DNA of 64,000 nucleotides from Primula veris. Its lineage: Eukaryota; Streptophyta; Magnoliopsida; Ericales; Primulaceae. Shown one piece after another: positions 24,840 through 35,570 of the stretch (within the stretch, counting starts at the first letter, position 1; each line of letters begins with the position of its first letter). The notes under the pieces are model-generated. The model had not been told where the DNA came from and ran no database searches. It was given only the letters and a program-made list of their open reading frames with translations. Made by a program: the position numbers and the translations under genes. The stretch covers positions 11,348,501 to 11,412,500 of the forward strand of contig OY821750.1 in assembly GCA_963682055.1 (NCBI GenBank), given 5' to 3'.

Positions 24840-25620
24840 GATAACCAAATATAACTCGGTTAATGATAACCAAACAATGATAAAATAACCAATTAATAAC
24901 CAATTAATGATAACCAAACAATGATAAAATAACCAATTAATAACCAATTAATGATAACCAAACAATGATAACCAATTAATGATAACCAAACAATGATAAC
25001 TCAATTATAACCAATTAATGATAACCAAACAATCATAACCAAACACATTTAATCATAAACCAAACAATAATAACTCAATTTTTTAATCATAACCAAACAC
25101 ACATTTAATCATAAACCAAACAATAATAACTCAATTTTTTAATCATAACCAAACACACATTTAATCATAAACCAAACAATAATAACTCAATTTTTTAATC
25201 ATAAGCAAACACACATTTAATCATAAACCAAACAATAATAACTCAATTTTTTAATCATAACCAAACACACATTTAATCATAAACCAAACAATAATAACTC
25301 AAATTTTTAATCATAACCAAACACACATTTAATCATAAACCAAACAATAATAACTCAATTTTTTAATCATAACCAAACACACATTTAATCATAAACCAAA
25401 CAATAATAACTCAATTTTTTAATCATAACCAAACACACATTTAATCATAAACCAAACAATAATAACTCAATTTTTTAATCATAACCAAACACACATTTAA
25501 TCATAAACCAAACAATAATAACTCAATTTTTTAATCATAACCAAACACATTTAATCATAAACCAAACAATCATAACTCAATTTTTTAATCATAACCAAAC
25601 ACATTATCAACAATTATCAA
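24840..25620. repeat. Minisatellite upstream of the mobile-domain gene, 56-bp unit
   Basis: About ten near-identical 56-bp units start at 25085, 25141, 25197, 25253, 25309, 25365, 25421, 25477, 25533 and 25587 (AATCATAACCAAACACACAT...). Before them, from 24840, are shorter and less regular ACCAATTAATGATAACCAAAC repeats. All share the word ATAACCAA. The array is immediately 5' of the gene's start on the minus strand. Confidence 0.95.
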
Positions 25621-25649
25621 CAATTGAAATTAACCAAACACATAAAAAA

Positions 25650-25943
25650 AAAATAATGCAAAAATGGGACAAATATCAACAATTATTATAATTAATATAA
25701 ACAAACAAAAAAAAATTATATATAGCTAAGTGAATTATCCATTTGCATATTTTATATATTTTTTCCTATTTTACAAATTGAAATTACAAAAAAAAAAAAA
25801 TAATGCAAAAATGGGACAAATATCAACAATTATTATAATTAATATAAACAAACAACAAACAATTATATATAGCTAAGTGAATAATCAATTTGCATATTTT
25901 ATATATTTTTTCCTATTTTACAAATTGAAATTACACAAAATAA
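25650..25943. repeat. Two tandem copies of a 147-bp unit
   Basis: TAATGCAAAAATGGGACAAA begins at 25654 and again at 25801, and the next 140 bases are nearly the same. It lies between the minisatellite and the right terminal repeat. Confidence 0.9.
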
Positions 25944-26264
25944 ATAATAAATTAGAGAATAAAAGATATACCCTTGAATTATGGATAAATTTGATTGATG
26001 ATTTGGGGTTTTTTGTTAAGAAATTTGATAGGTAATGTGTTTGATTGATTTGGGTGGTTTTTTTGGATGAAAATTGGGGGTTTTTGAGAGAAAGAGAGAG
26101 AATGTAGTATAAAAATTATTATTTTTTTAATAAAAACGTAAGTTTTTGTTTTTCAGGGACCTGCTATGTAATTTTTGCGCAGGGACTGACTGTGTAATTT
26201 CTGAAAATAGGGACTGACTGTGTAATTTCTGCAGAAATTACACAGACCGTAGATTTAATCTACG

Positions 26265-26390
26265 GTTTGAATTAAATTAATACAAACCGTAGATTAAATC
26301 TACGGTTTACAGTGAATCACTGTAAACCGTAGATTTAATCTACGGTTACAGCGTTTTTACAAATAAAATCCAGTTTAAAAAGTCAATCTC
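26265..26390 (-). repeat. Right terminal inverted repeat of the Mutator-like element
   Basis: Inverted, it matches the left end over about 120 bp with roughly 80-85% identity by eye. Palindromes of CCGTAGATTTAATCTACGG type occur at about 26247-26267, 26283-26308 and 26318-26347. The end at 26390 is fixed by the CTGCCAAAT duplication. Confidence 0.88.
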
Positions 26391-26399
26391 CTGCCAAAT
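26391..26399 (+). repeat. Right 9-bp target site duplication
   Basis: CTGCCAAAT, identical to 17801-17809. Confidence 0.92.
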
Positions 26400-27505
26400 A
26401 AGCAGCGGGACTGGGAGTGGGACTTTTTGTAATTTTATTGGTATATCGATATGGATGAGTTAGGATCGGAAACCAACCCATAAATATTCGTATCTCAACC
26501 TGATAAATTTTTAAAGTGAAAAAAAATAATCTCAACCCCGACCCGATAAAAATCGGGACCCGGCTTTTTTTCGGATCCGAATTTTTGGGATCTCATAGGG
26601 TCGGGATAAATTTATCCCGAATCTCCCGACCTATCTTTTTTATTTTGCGACAATTTTATTTTTTAATAACAATTTTCATTTGACAACTCTAAACATGTTA
26701 TTAACACGAAACATAATCCTATTTTGAAAATAACACTACTAATAAATGTAAAAAGAAATTAATTAGTAGAAAAAATAATGTAAAACTATAAATAATTGAG
26801 CAGATAAAAAAATTGATACGTTTTTTTATCAGATTATTTTAGTATTTAGTTTTATTCACACAAACAACAATTATCATACTAAATGAGATACATTATCATT
26901 ATAATTTTTATAATCGAAAAATAATTATCATTTATCTTTTTTGAAGTAATAATATAATTTTTTTAATTTAAGTATATTTTTTATTTTAATAGTTTCATAT
27001 ATTCAAAACTATAAATTTATATTATACTTATTTAATTATAAATAATATATGAAACAAAAAGATTTGTAGCTCATATGGTAGAGTTTTTACATTACATGCT
27101 AGATGTACACTTTTCGATTCTCATCACTTGCATTTGATATAAATTAATTTATATTTTATTGTTGAAATAAAAAAATCATATTATATAATATAAAATAAAA
27201 AATTAATTAAAAATTCAGGTTGGGTCGGCACAGCCGACGAAATCAAAATTGTCATCCGATCCTGAAATTTGTCGGGTCGGAAAATTTCGAATAGAATGCG
27301 GGATGGAACACGAATCGAGTCAGAATTTCGGGATTTTCCCCCAACCCTATATATCCATAAAGATCAATTGTTAATTGGAACACATATTTTTTTTTCTTTT
27401 CGAAATGGGAGGCCAAACTCCCTTTATCAAAAGTAGTACTCAGACTCCAATATTATGAGCCGTTGAATGATTATATAAAATATCAAATCATTATTATATA
27501 ATATA
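26400..27505. other. Non-coding DNA, possible small terminal-inverted-repeat element
   Basis: No gene. Starting near 26449 is TATGGATGAGTTAGGATCGG, and near 27330-27360 the inverted sequence reads TATGGATATATAGGGTTGGG. Both ends are followed inward by CGACCCG/CGGGTCGG-rich patches (26550-26630; 27220-27310). This looks like a degenerate non-autonomous element of about 0.9 kb, but no target duplication is convincing. Confidence 0.4.
27062..27128 (+). ncRNA. tRNA-like fragment (SINE head or tRNA pseudogene)
   Basis: TAGCTCATATGGTAGAG resembles the tRNA A box and D arm, and TTTCGATTCTC, 35-40 bases on, resembles the B box (GGTTCGANTCC). A stable acceptor stem is not visible, so a functional tRNA is unlikely; a tRNA-derived SINE head is possible. 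Confidence 0.4.
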
Positions 27506-27510
27506 GTATC
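27506..27510 (+). repeat. Target duplication GTATC of Copia-type copy 1
   Basis: GTATC precedes the left LTR here and follows the right LTR at 34309-34313. Confidence 0.93.
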
Positions 27511-27725
27511 TGTTGTAGAATATTATCGGACTATTGGGCTTGTACTTTATGGGCCCAAGTGGGCTTATAACCCTACCCCTCTATCTATATAAATAGGGTT
27601 AGAGGTCTTATATTTTACATTCATTCATATACATTCTGATTAATAAAGACCCTGTTGTTGTCTCTCTCTATATTCTCTCTCTATATCTATATACATATAT
27701 ATGTGAGCTAATATGTCACACAACA
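27511..27725 (+). repeat. Left LTR, Copia-type copy 1
   Basis: 215 bp, TGTTGTAG...CACACAACA, containing a TATA-like CTATATAAATAGGG (about 27588) and a polyadenylation-like AATAAAG near 27642. Near-identical partner at 34094-34308. Confidence 0.92.
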
Positions 27726-28941
27726 CGTTATCGGCACTTTGCTCGCAGAGAATAGGATATACGCTCGTGGATATTGGACATTTTTGGTAAACGCACGGAT
27801 ATTGGGTATTTATAAACCTTGAGGTTTATCCGTGTTTTTTTAGGGTTTTGCTATATCGACCTTCACCAACATACCGTACGTAAGGTACCGAATTCAAAAC
27901 TTAATTTATTCCATATATGTGATCGTACGTATTATTTTATGGATAAATAAAGCATGATAAATATACCGTAATATATAATTCACGTGTAAAAGCTAAACTG
28001 CATATTAGGAATAAAATCACACTACATGATAAATTATTCCTTATTGTCTAACATGATCTATCTTGCATGAATTAATCCATGTTAATACACATATGGACCG
28101 TGTGGATAGAAACAGTCTAGTAAATTGTTTGTATGTAAAACGAAATACACCAACATATGATTATGACTTGCCAGATTATTTTTTTTCTTAAAAGATGATG
28201 TTTAATAATATTACCATCTCTGAAATATTCTATTACGGAAAATCATGTGAATTTTTTTATTGATTATGAAACTTGCATGCTAAAACTACCATGTATAGAA
28301 TTATTAATATGGCGATAAACATAGATAATTGATTGATATCTTGTTAGCATAATCATATCTTTTTGATATTATCATATATATAAATATCACATATGCCAGT
28401 AAATTATTGGATTAGATCTAATTGATAATCTTAAATTGATTTGATTTGATATGTTAGAATCTTTATGCATTGATTGATAATCTTAAATTGATTTGATTTG
28501 ATATATTAGAATCTTTATGGATTGATTGATAATCTTAAATTGATTTGTTTATAACATCAAATCTACTGCATGATTAGATATATCCTAAAATATATTTACT
28601 ACCTGTTTATATATATGTGGTTAATCTAGATAGATATTGTCTATATTGTTATTATTATTGTCATATATAAAAAGCGAAAATCGTATATATTCACATTTAA
28701 GTTGGAAAAATTATGAATCTTCCCCAAATAGGCTCACCTATTTGGATACGATGTCTAGGAAAGATAAAGGCGGAAGTCGTTCTCCTAATGAGGTCGGTTT
28801 TTAAGAGGCATTCGTGCCCACCCCCCTCACCGTCTTTCCTGGTCGTGTTCAAATAGAGCTACCGAAAGGGGTTGACTAAATAATAATTTCCCCGAGTGTG
28901 TTTATATAGTGATGTATGTTTCACTGAATTGGTGTTTCAGT

Positions 28942-31900
28942 ATCGACCCGTCATTCGATCAATGAGAACCGATTCACATGAAAAGCAAAACTAATGTTTT
29001 CGAACCTGTCGTTTCGAAAAAAAGTTTGTGCTTGTGCAAACCATAAAATTATAAACCAGTCGTTTTATATGATAAATAATCCGGAACTCCCAACACATGT
29101 TGGATGCCATCTATGATGAGAAAAATCGTAAAACATACTTGCGAAATGGCTGTTTAAATGTTGATTTCAATCCGTCACCACATGTTACTCACCATGATGT
29201 GTGAAAATGTGATGCCCCATTTTTTTTGGATGCCATCTTTGATGAGTAAAACACAAATTTGTTGTTACCATCAGGATGAATGCTAAGGCATTGATTTTAT
29301 TCCGCCGCCACATTTGAGACGTGATGACGTCTATGGTGAACAAATGTCTGAAATTGACATATTGGAGCAATCCTTCACAAAAATACTAGCTTGGAAATTG
29401 CATTCCATAAGCAGTATCGTGAATTTATATTCACCATGTTCCTTTATCGCCAATCTGTTATTGGATAAGAAAATTACCCCGGTGAGTAGTTTTATTGGGT
29501 CAATGGCGAATTGTTTGCCTGATATTAATGCTCTTCGTGTATATTTTTTTTCCACGAATCGAGAACCGAGACAAGTGTTATTTGTCTCGAACTGTCGTGA
29601 TCCTGATGAATCGCCTAGCCAAGCGAGATTTTCGACAATAGTCAAAATCGAAAACTTGTGGCTGTAAGACAGTAATTGAAAGGAACAATATGGCCCGTTG
29701 TCACAAAGCAAGAGATAATGCTCAATGAGGCAACTCTATGCTATAAAGACAAAGGTCATGCACGGTTACTCCTTAAATAGTTCACAACTATTATAAAGGT
29801 GAAAAAAACCGATGCTAATGTGGTTAAAGCTAACTGAAAGGAAACTCTTGAGACCCTCGATTTTGTGGCTCAAATGAGTTAGATATCTTTCTTTATTGAT
29901 TTTGATAAATCATTGAGCCATTTTTTCGCTCATCTGGATTATGTTTTCCATTTGGATTATGATTTTTCCATTTGGACATACTTTTGGATTATGGTTTGCC
30001 TGTTTACGAAATTTCTCGAAATAATTTAAAGTGTTTTGGGCAAATTACTTTGACAAATGTGACCAAATTTTAAATTATGAAATTTTAGGCAATACTTGTG
30101 GGGTAGTTGTTTTTTTTGAAAATAGTGGGTAACAGTGTACCACATAATTTCACCAACTACTCGCCTAAAAGAGTACTCAGTGACAACGATTCTGGACCTG
30201 TCGTTCCAAATCGAAATCTTTGGTAAAGCCAAATTGATTTGTCAAATATGAGGCGTTATACTCCTATAGGTCCTGTCGTACCTTGTTGAGTTATAAAATA
30301 TTCGAGAAAACCAGTGTTATCTGGTAATAGCTCATAAAAGAATTGAAATTTCTTTACATAGCCTCCATTCAATACGACTAAAAGCGTATTTTAGAGGAGT
30401 TGAAATGTCTTTCAAGTGGTTGCTACCACATTCTTTAAAGCATTTAAAGTTACCTTATCATTTCGCCTGTCGTCGAAATGATAAATGTTTAGATGCTAAG
30501 ACATGATTGTCTATACTATCATTCGCCTGTCGTCGATTGATAAGAGCATTTTGATATTGTGGCATTGACCGGATGAGATATTCTCGGGTCAAAAGACGAT
30601 GCTTGATTTATAATCGCATCGTATTTGGATTCTCTTTGAGAATATATTTCGTGATTAATCCGAAATTCATGCCACTAATGCTCACTTTGAAAGACTAATA
30701 TGTGTAAAATCATGAAATGAACTCGTAGAATTCTTGTAAAGAATTGAAGGAGTTATTGTGGACATATCCAACCATAAGACGGACCATAAATATAAATGGT
30801 TATGGTTGATGCATCGACAATATGGTCACATTTTGATGTTGTCCACATAAATGCAGCACTTTCCAAACTTTTAGCCCTATCATTAAGTTGATGGCTCATG
30901 ATCCGGATTATCCTGAAAAGTCTAGTCGACTTGATAATTCCAAAGAGTAAGAATCGAAAATTCGATTTGAATTACTTGAGTTTGGAAATTGAAATTGAAC
31001 ATCCTGTCGATTATGTTCAGACCCAAATGGACTCACGGAAAGTTTGATAATGCGACTGCAAATGGTTGCATGCACTTCTTGGTCTTGCGCACCAAGATTT
31101 ATATTTCTGTGTGGGTTCATGCTATTTTTGCTGCATTGGTCCGTCTGAGGCCATAGTCACTCAAAACACCATATGCGTACCAGCTGGTTACTGGTTATGA
31201 GCCAGAAGTCTCATATTAACGCGTGTTTGGAGTACTTAATTAATATTTTGATTGAGCCGCTATAGCGTTCAAAATATGGACCTCTGAAGGGGACATAAGT
31301 CGATTATGAATCCCATACCTATCATTTTATAGAGTAACCTTGGCAAGCGATCTCTTTACCGCATGATATGCGAAAGTGACATCGCTAAGACTGTTCTCCC
31401 CGTCGTTAGGGGGAGATTTGCACGTTACCGTTGATAAGAAATGACGTGAATTAACGTGGCATAACCCACTCGGTCTTAGCTTGATCCCCAAAACTGCACT
31501 TAGTGATAAGTAAGTGCATAGACTCCCTCAAGTCTAACTAAATGCCAGACGCATTTAATGACTTTATGAGATGTCACGAGATCATTTATACCTGCTACAA
31601 AATGCTTGCAAGGATAGACGTCCATGTCGGACACCGTGTTCCTGTCGTAACACGTTGCTTTGGCCGAACCCGCCAAGCAAAGGACGCTGCCGTCGGCCGT
31701 CAGTCTGTCGTCCTTCCCAAGATACGAGAAAGTTGACCGGTTTCAAATTCGTTCAGCCCCAGAGGTGGTGAACTGAAACTCGTTTGTCGCACGAGATTAT
31801 AAAGGATCTAGGAGATGTGTGATTCCTCCTCATCCTAAGAATCTCGAAATATCTGTCGATCATGATTATCTTAGACGATATTGAAGCGAAACGAGACTGT

Positions 31901-33725
31901 CATTGATTACTTGTTCATATATTCGGTGATGACTGATAATATGAGCAAATTATGACAGAGAACCATGTACCGTTGCCTGAAGTTAACGGAGAATAGACTG
32001 GACTAATGGAAACTTGTATTCCAACTAGGCTCATTAGCGAAAGTGTGTTCAGACCTATAGCTCTAACACCACCAATGTTAAACGAGTTCGTTTATTTGGT
32101 TATTCGTAAGGAAAAGTGATGAGAATAATGAGATTGTAGAATGTTCACCTAGTAGCGCAAGGCTTCTCTCACACCTTGGAATTGATTACGAGATGGTTGA
32201 TTTCCTCGTAATGGACGTCATAACGGTCCCCTACTTTATCAGTTTATTAGTTTTCGAAAAACTGATTATGCAGCATGTGATTGTGGTCACTGTTTTATCT
32301 CTATGAGAATTTAGACAAAGAGATATAGATGAAGGTCCCTGTGTGACTTCATATGCTTTAATCAAGTAGTTCCTGACCACGGAACACGATCTCAATTGAC
32401 TGAGACGTTCACTATATAGATTAATATAATCCGAGGGATGTGGTATACCGCCTAAGTGAGTACTTGATCAGCTTGGGATACTTGAACAAGTATTATGCCC
32501 TTGCGTGTTTTATTATGCAATCCACTTTTTGATTTGCCTTCGAGATGAAGGATCTTGGGAAAGAACGGTAGTGACTCGGCCTGATGATCGAGTCCCATAA
32601 AGATTGAATCTAAGTTCATGATTCAGACTACACCAAGAAGGTGTTATGACGTTTTAGTCATCATGACGCTAAGTCGTCAGATTCTCCCATGATCGTTCGA
32701 TCACTAGACATTGATATAGACCCAATCCGTCCCTGGTGAGATGATGAAGATATATTGAACCATCATGTTCATATCTAAGTACAATAAGCGCATCATTGTA
32801 CTTGGTCTAATGTACTAGGACGAACATCTTGTATGTTGTGAATGATATAGCTCGACACAACATTGCGCTAACACGCTGCCATCGAAATGGCATAAAAGAC
32901 ATTTTCCCATTACCTTAAGGTAACTGTGGATGAGGGCTTGTCTTATCCCATTTTGCGTCATCGAGTGTACCTACCCCATTCGGTACTCGAATTAACGCAA
33001 CCCTTTTTTTGGTTATACCGATGCTGGTTACTTATCAGACCCGCATAAGGGATATTCCTAACATGGTCTGTCTTTACCATTAGGAATAAGGTAATATCTT
33101 GGAGGTCTTGGAATGACTCCAAACGAATCACTCTGGTCTACTCGTGCTCTATGAGACGACTAGAGAGTTTATATGGTTTCGAGCTCGTATTAGCCATATT
33201 TGAATTACATATGCTCTGTCTCACGATTTAGATAAAACACTTGCCTTATTTGAGGACAACTTGTTGTTATCGATCAAGAGCGACATGACTAGATTATGCT
33301 ATTTAGCATTTCTTGCCAAAATAAATCTTCACATATGAAGTTTAAGAGCATCCTGTCGAATGCTCGTTTTATTTCACGTTATATTTTATTGCATACAGTC
33401 GTGTGCAAGGAAATGAAGCATCCAGTCGAATGCTCGTACTCTTTCTTGAAATATGAAATCCTTGCACCTCGTCGTGTGCAAGTGAGGTGGAGCATCCAGG
33501 TGAATGCTTATTGCACTAATTACTACTTAGTCGAAATCCTCGCACCCTGTCGTGTGCAAGTGAGGGGGAGTATCCAGTCGCATGCTCGTGTACTCTTTTT
33601 GTCCTTAGACCAAGGTTTTTTCCCACTGGGTTTTCCTTGGCAAGGTTTTTAGCGAGACGCGTTCCCATTATATCTCACTTAAAATTGCCGAAATTAGGGG
33701 GAGTATCCTGTTGTATACTTCTTAC
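28942..33725 (+). other. Set of hairpins with unlike stems and a shared eight-base loop
   Basis: At least fifteen perfect or near-perfect hairpins have loops CCTGTCGT, CCTGTCGA, CCAGTCGT, CCAGTCGA or close variants. Examples: 28997-29020, stem TTTTCGAA; 29050-29069, TATAAA; 30455-30484, TTATCATTTCG (11 bp); 30517-30542, one mismatch; 31635-31654, CGTGTT; 33346-33365, GAGCAT; 33417-33434, AGCAT; 33461-33482, CTTGCAC. Shorter ones are at 30193-30208 (TGGA) and 30268-30283 (AGGT). Stems are unrelated to each other; loops are not. The same sites are present in copy 2. No known structural or regulatory family explains this that I can name. Confidence 0.8.
31541..33290 (+). pseudogene. Copia polyprotein remnants, copy 1
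   Basis: Around 31545-31640 a short frame reads PDAFNDF, then EIIYT and ARIDV, matching the region just before reverse transcriptase in plant Copia polyproteins. At 33018-33052 DAGYLSDPHKGYS matches the RNase H region, followed by VISWRS at about 33091. Between them no catalytic motif of reverse transcriptase or integrase survives in any frame that I could find. Confidence 0.6.
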
Positions 33726-34093
33726 CACTGTGTACTCTTTTGTCCTTCGACTAGAGGTTTTTCCCACTGGGTTTACTCTAGCAAGGTTTTGATGAGGCAC
33801 CTGTTTTGTGGTTGATTCCCTACTACTACCACTGTTGCACTCTTTTTCCTTCGATCAGAGATTTTCCCATTGGGTTTGCTCCGGCAAGGTTTTGATGAGG
33901 CACACTGTTTTGTGGTTAGTTAATTACATAGAATTTCGGCCTATATCATTCGGCTACACAGTTTCTCCTAGGTACCGGTTTTGTCCCACACTGGGTTTTC
34001 CGTCCCTAAGGTTTTTATGTGTTTAGCATTGCGAATGAACTCGACTCAGATCGACTGCATGAAGACGAAGAATTCAAGACGTCCAAGTGGGAG

Positions 34094-34308
34094 TGTTGTA
34101 GGATATTATTGGACTATTGGGCTTGTACTTTATGGGCCCAAGTGGGCTTATAACCCTACCCCTCTATCTATATAAAGAGGGTTAGGGGTCTTGCATTTTA
34201 CATTCATTCATATACATTCTGATTAATAAAGACCCTATTGTTGTCTCTCTATATATTCTCTCTCTATATCTATATACATATATATGTGAGCTAATATGTC
34301 ACACAACA
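34094..34308 (+). repeat. Right LTR, Copia-type copy 1
   Basis: 215 bp partner of 27511-27725, preceded by AAGTGGGAG and followed by the GTATC duplication at 34309-34313. Confidence 0.92.
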
Positions 34309-34356
34309 GTATCATAAAAATAGAAAACACTAGATCAAAACCTTTTTCCCCCTTTA

Positions 34357-34820
34357 ATGTCAATCGGATTCTTCCGCTGCGTAATCCCTTTATATATAAT
34401 TTAAACATAAATCAATCGTTACATATTGCCTTGTTTTATTTTCTAATTCTTTTAAAAAATATGTGAAATTTATAAAGTTTTTTATTTAAATTTAAAATAG
34501 TCTCAACTTGGTTTATATATTTTTATTTGGGTTTTATTGTGTTGGGAATGTAGTTTTTAAGTTTACTAAATCATAATTTGTTTTTTATGTAAAATCTTTT
34601 TTTTTATGTAACTTCCGAAGAAAAAAATGTTAGATTTAACTCTCTGCATAATTAAATATAACAAATTAATTTGTTAAACCCTTGTTCATTTATGTCATTT
34701 TTTCTTTAGTTTTAGTCTTTTAGTGTATTTTATATCCATCGTTTGATACTTTGTTGATATATTCAATGGATTCTAAACAAGTAGTCTGGGCACTCTCTTT
34801 ATAAAGGGCCGGGAGTCTGG
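34357..34820 (+). repeat. Segmental duplication arm A, left piece
   Basis: From TGTCAATCGGATTCTTCC on, this parallels 44901-45160 and 46115-46340 (shared TAATTCTTTTAAAAA, TGAAATTTATAAAGTTT, GAAAAAAATGTTAGATTTAA and TATAAAGGG). The Ty3-type element is inserted at its right end after GAGTCTGG. No gene is recognised. Confidence 0.85.
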
Positions 34821-35504
34821 TGACGAGAGAATTTCGGGATCCCTTTGTCCGGGCTCTTAACATCCCCAAAACGGGTTATCCGGGCCTCTGCCAATCAGCA
34901 TTTGACATGCCACCCCGGACCTTAAGAGGCCGAACTGTGTCTACTCCGGCCCAGAGAAGCGTATCGAGTACGCTTCTCTAATTAATGTTGTTACTCCCTT
35001 GGGGGACCCCTCAGGATTTCATCGACGTGGCCCAATCACAAGCCATCAACTGTGGGTCCCGGAAAAGGATTGTACCCTTGTCAGAGTCATAAATGACCTA
35101 ATGCCGTTGGATTAGTACTTGACAATACAGTGATCTAAGGGCTAAGAGATATCTGGATCACACTATAAATACCCCCACTAATACTACTTAGAGGGGGACA
35201 CAGAAAAAGAGCGAGAAGAGAGAGAAAGCTGAAACAACCCGGACTACCCGAACACGACCTGTCATATTCAATACCACGCTTCGTAACCGGAACGACCCCT
35301 CTTACCTTTCAACTACATATTCATCTCTAGTCACCTCCATACTGACTTGATCGTTGGAGAGGGAAAACCTAGTATCGACCCCGGGCCCCTGTTTGTTCCT
35401 TGTCCAGGCACGAGGAGAATCCCGTCACCGAAGCTGACCACCCTGTATGGAGCCGACGCGTGCTGTTAAATAAGCCGAGCCTAGGAAGAAAATTAGGCTC
35501 GCTA
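34821..35504 (+). repeat. Left LTR, Ty3/Tat element
   Basis: 684 bp. It holds a perfect 11-bp-stem hairpin, AGAGAAGCGTA against TACGCTTCTCT (34953-34979), a TATA-like CTATAAATACCCCC near 35163, and near its 3' end a hairpin of CGAGCCTA against TAGGCTCG (35476-35501). Both hairpins are kept in the right LTR. Confidence 0.92.
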
Positions 35505-35524
35505 ATTGGCGCCGTCTGTAGGAA
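35505..35524 (+). promoter_or_regulatory. Primer binding site
   Basis: ATTGGCGCCGTCTGTAGGAA directly follows the left LTR. The TGGCGCC start is the usual primer-site form in plant Tat-type elements and complements the 3' end of a plant tRNA (Asp-like for the first bases). Confidence 0.75.
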
Positions 35525-35570
35525 ACGTGTAGAGAACGCGTTAGCTCTAACAATCCGTCTCAGAGAGACA

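Larger units (their letters stand above)
17810..26390 (-). mobile_element. Full-length Mutator-like element with transposase-OTU and plant-mobile-domain genes
   Basis: The element is 8,581 bp and bounded by a perfect 9-bp duplication (CTGCCAAAT). The left end reads GAGGATGGACTTTTAAACTC; the right end, inverted, reads GAGATTGACTTTTTAAACTG. Similarity continues inward through AAAAACGCTG and nested palindromes for about 120 bp. Both genes lie on the minus strand: a plant-mobile-domain gene (24830-22472) and then a transposase fused to an OTU cysteine protease (21203-18504). Between and upstream of them are palindromes, a 177-bp repeat, a telomere-like array and a 56-bp minisatellite. Both genes carry stops or frameshifts, so this copy is no longer autonomous, but its ends and duplication are intact and suggest fairly recent arrival. 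Confidence 0.93.
27511..34308 (+). mobile_element. Degenerate Copia-type LTR retrotransposon, copy 1
   Basis: Two 215-bp LTRs (27511-27725; 34094-34308) start TGTTGTAG and end CACACAACA, differ at about nine positions (about 96% identical) and are flanked by a perfect GTATC duplication. Right after the left LTR is CGTTATCGGCAC, the likely primer site; before the right LTR is the purine tract AAGTGGGAG. The 6.4-kb inside has no frame longer than about 120 codons. Copia ancestry shows in scraps: a PDAFNDF...ARIDV stretch near 31545-31640, a DAGYLSDPHKG piece of RNase H at 33018-33052, and repeated CCAAGG/CCCACTGGGTTTT segments at 33600-33900 typical of Copia 3' ends. The same scraps in the same state occur in copy 2 at 47,668-53,995. 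Probably a non-autonomous family moved by an intact relative. Confidence 0.9.

Noticed and set aside
24840..25620. Regular repeats and spacers reminiscent of a CRISPR array
   Set aside because: The units are contiguous 56-bp near-identical copies without unique spacers, in a plant genome next to a transposon gene; it is a minisatellite.
26400..26450. Extension of the Mutator-like element beyond 26390
   Set aside because: The 9-bp duplication and the alignment of the two inverted ends both place the border at 26390.
29314..29667. Possible small protein gene in Copia-type copy 1, similar to 49568-49825 in copy 2
   Set aside because: The two copies keep only the first half of the frame in common, it matches no domain I know, and the opposite strand is equally open; it is probably a remnant.
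30998..31018. Hairpins taken individually as microRNA precursors
   Set aside because: Stems of 4-11 bp are far too short for plant microRNA precursors.
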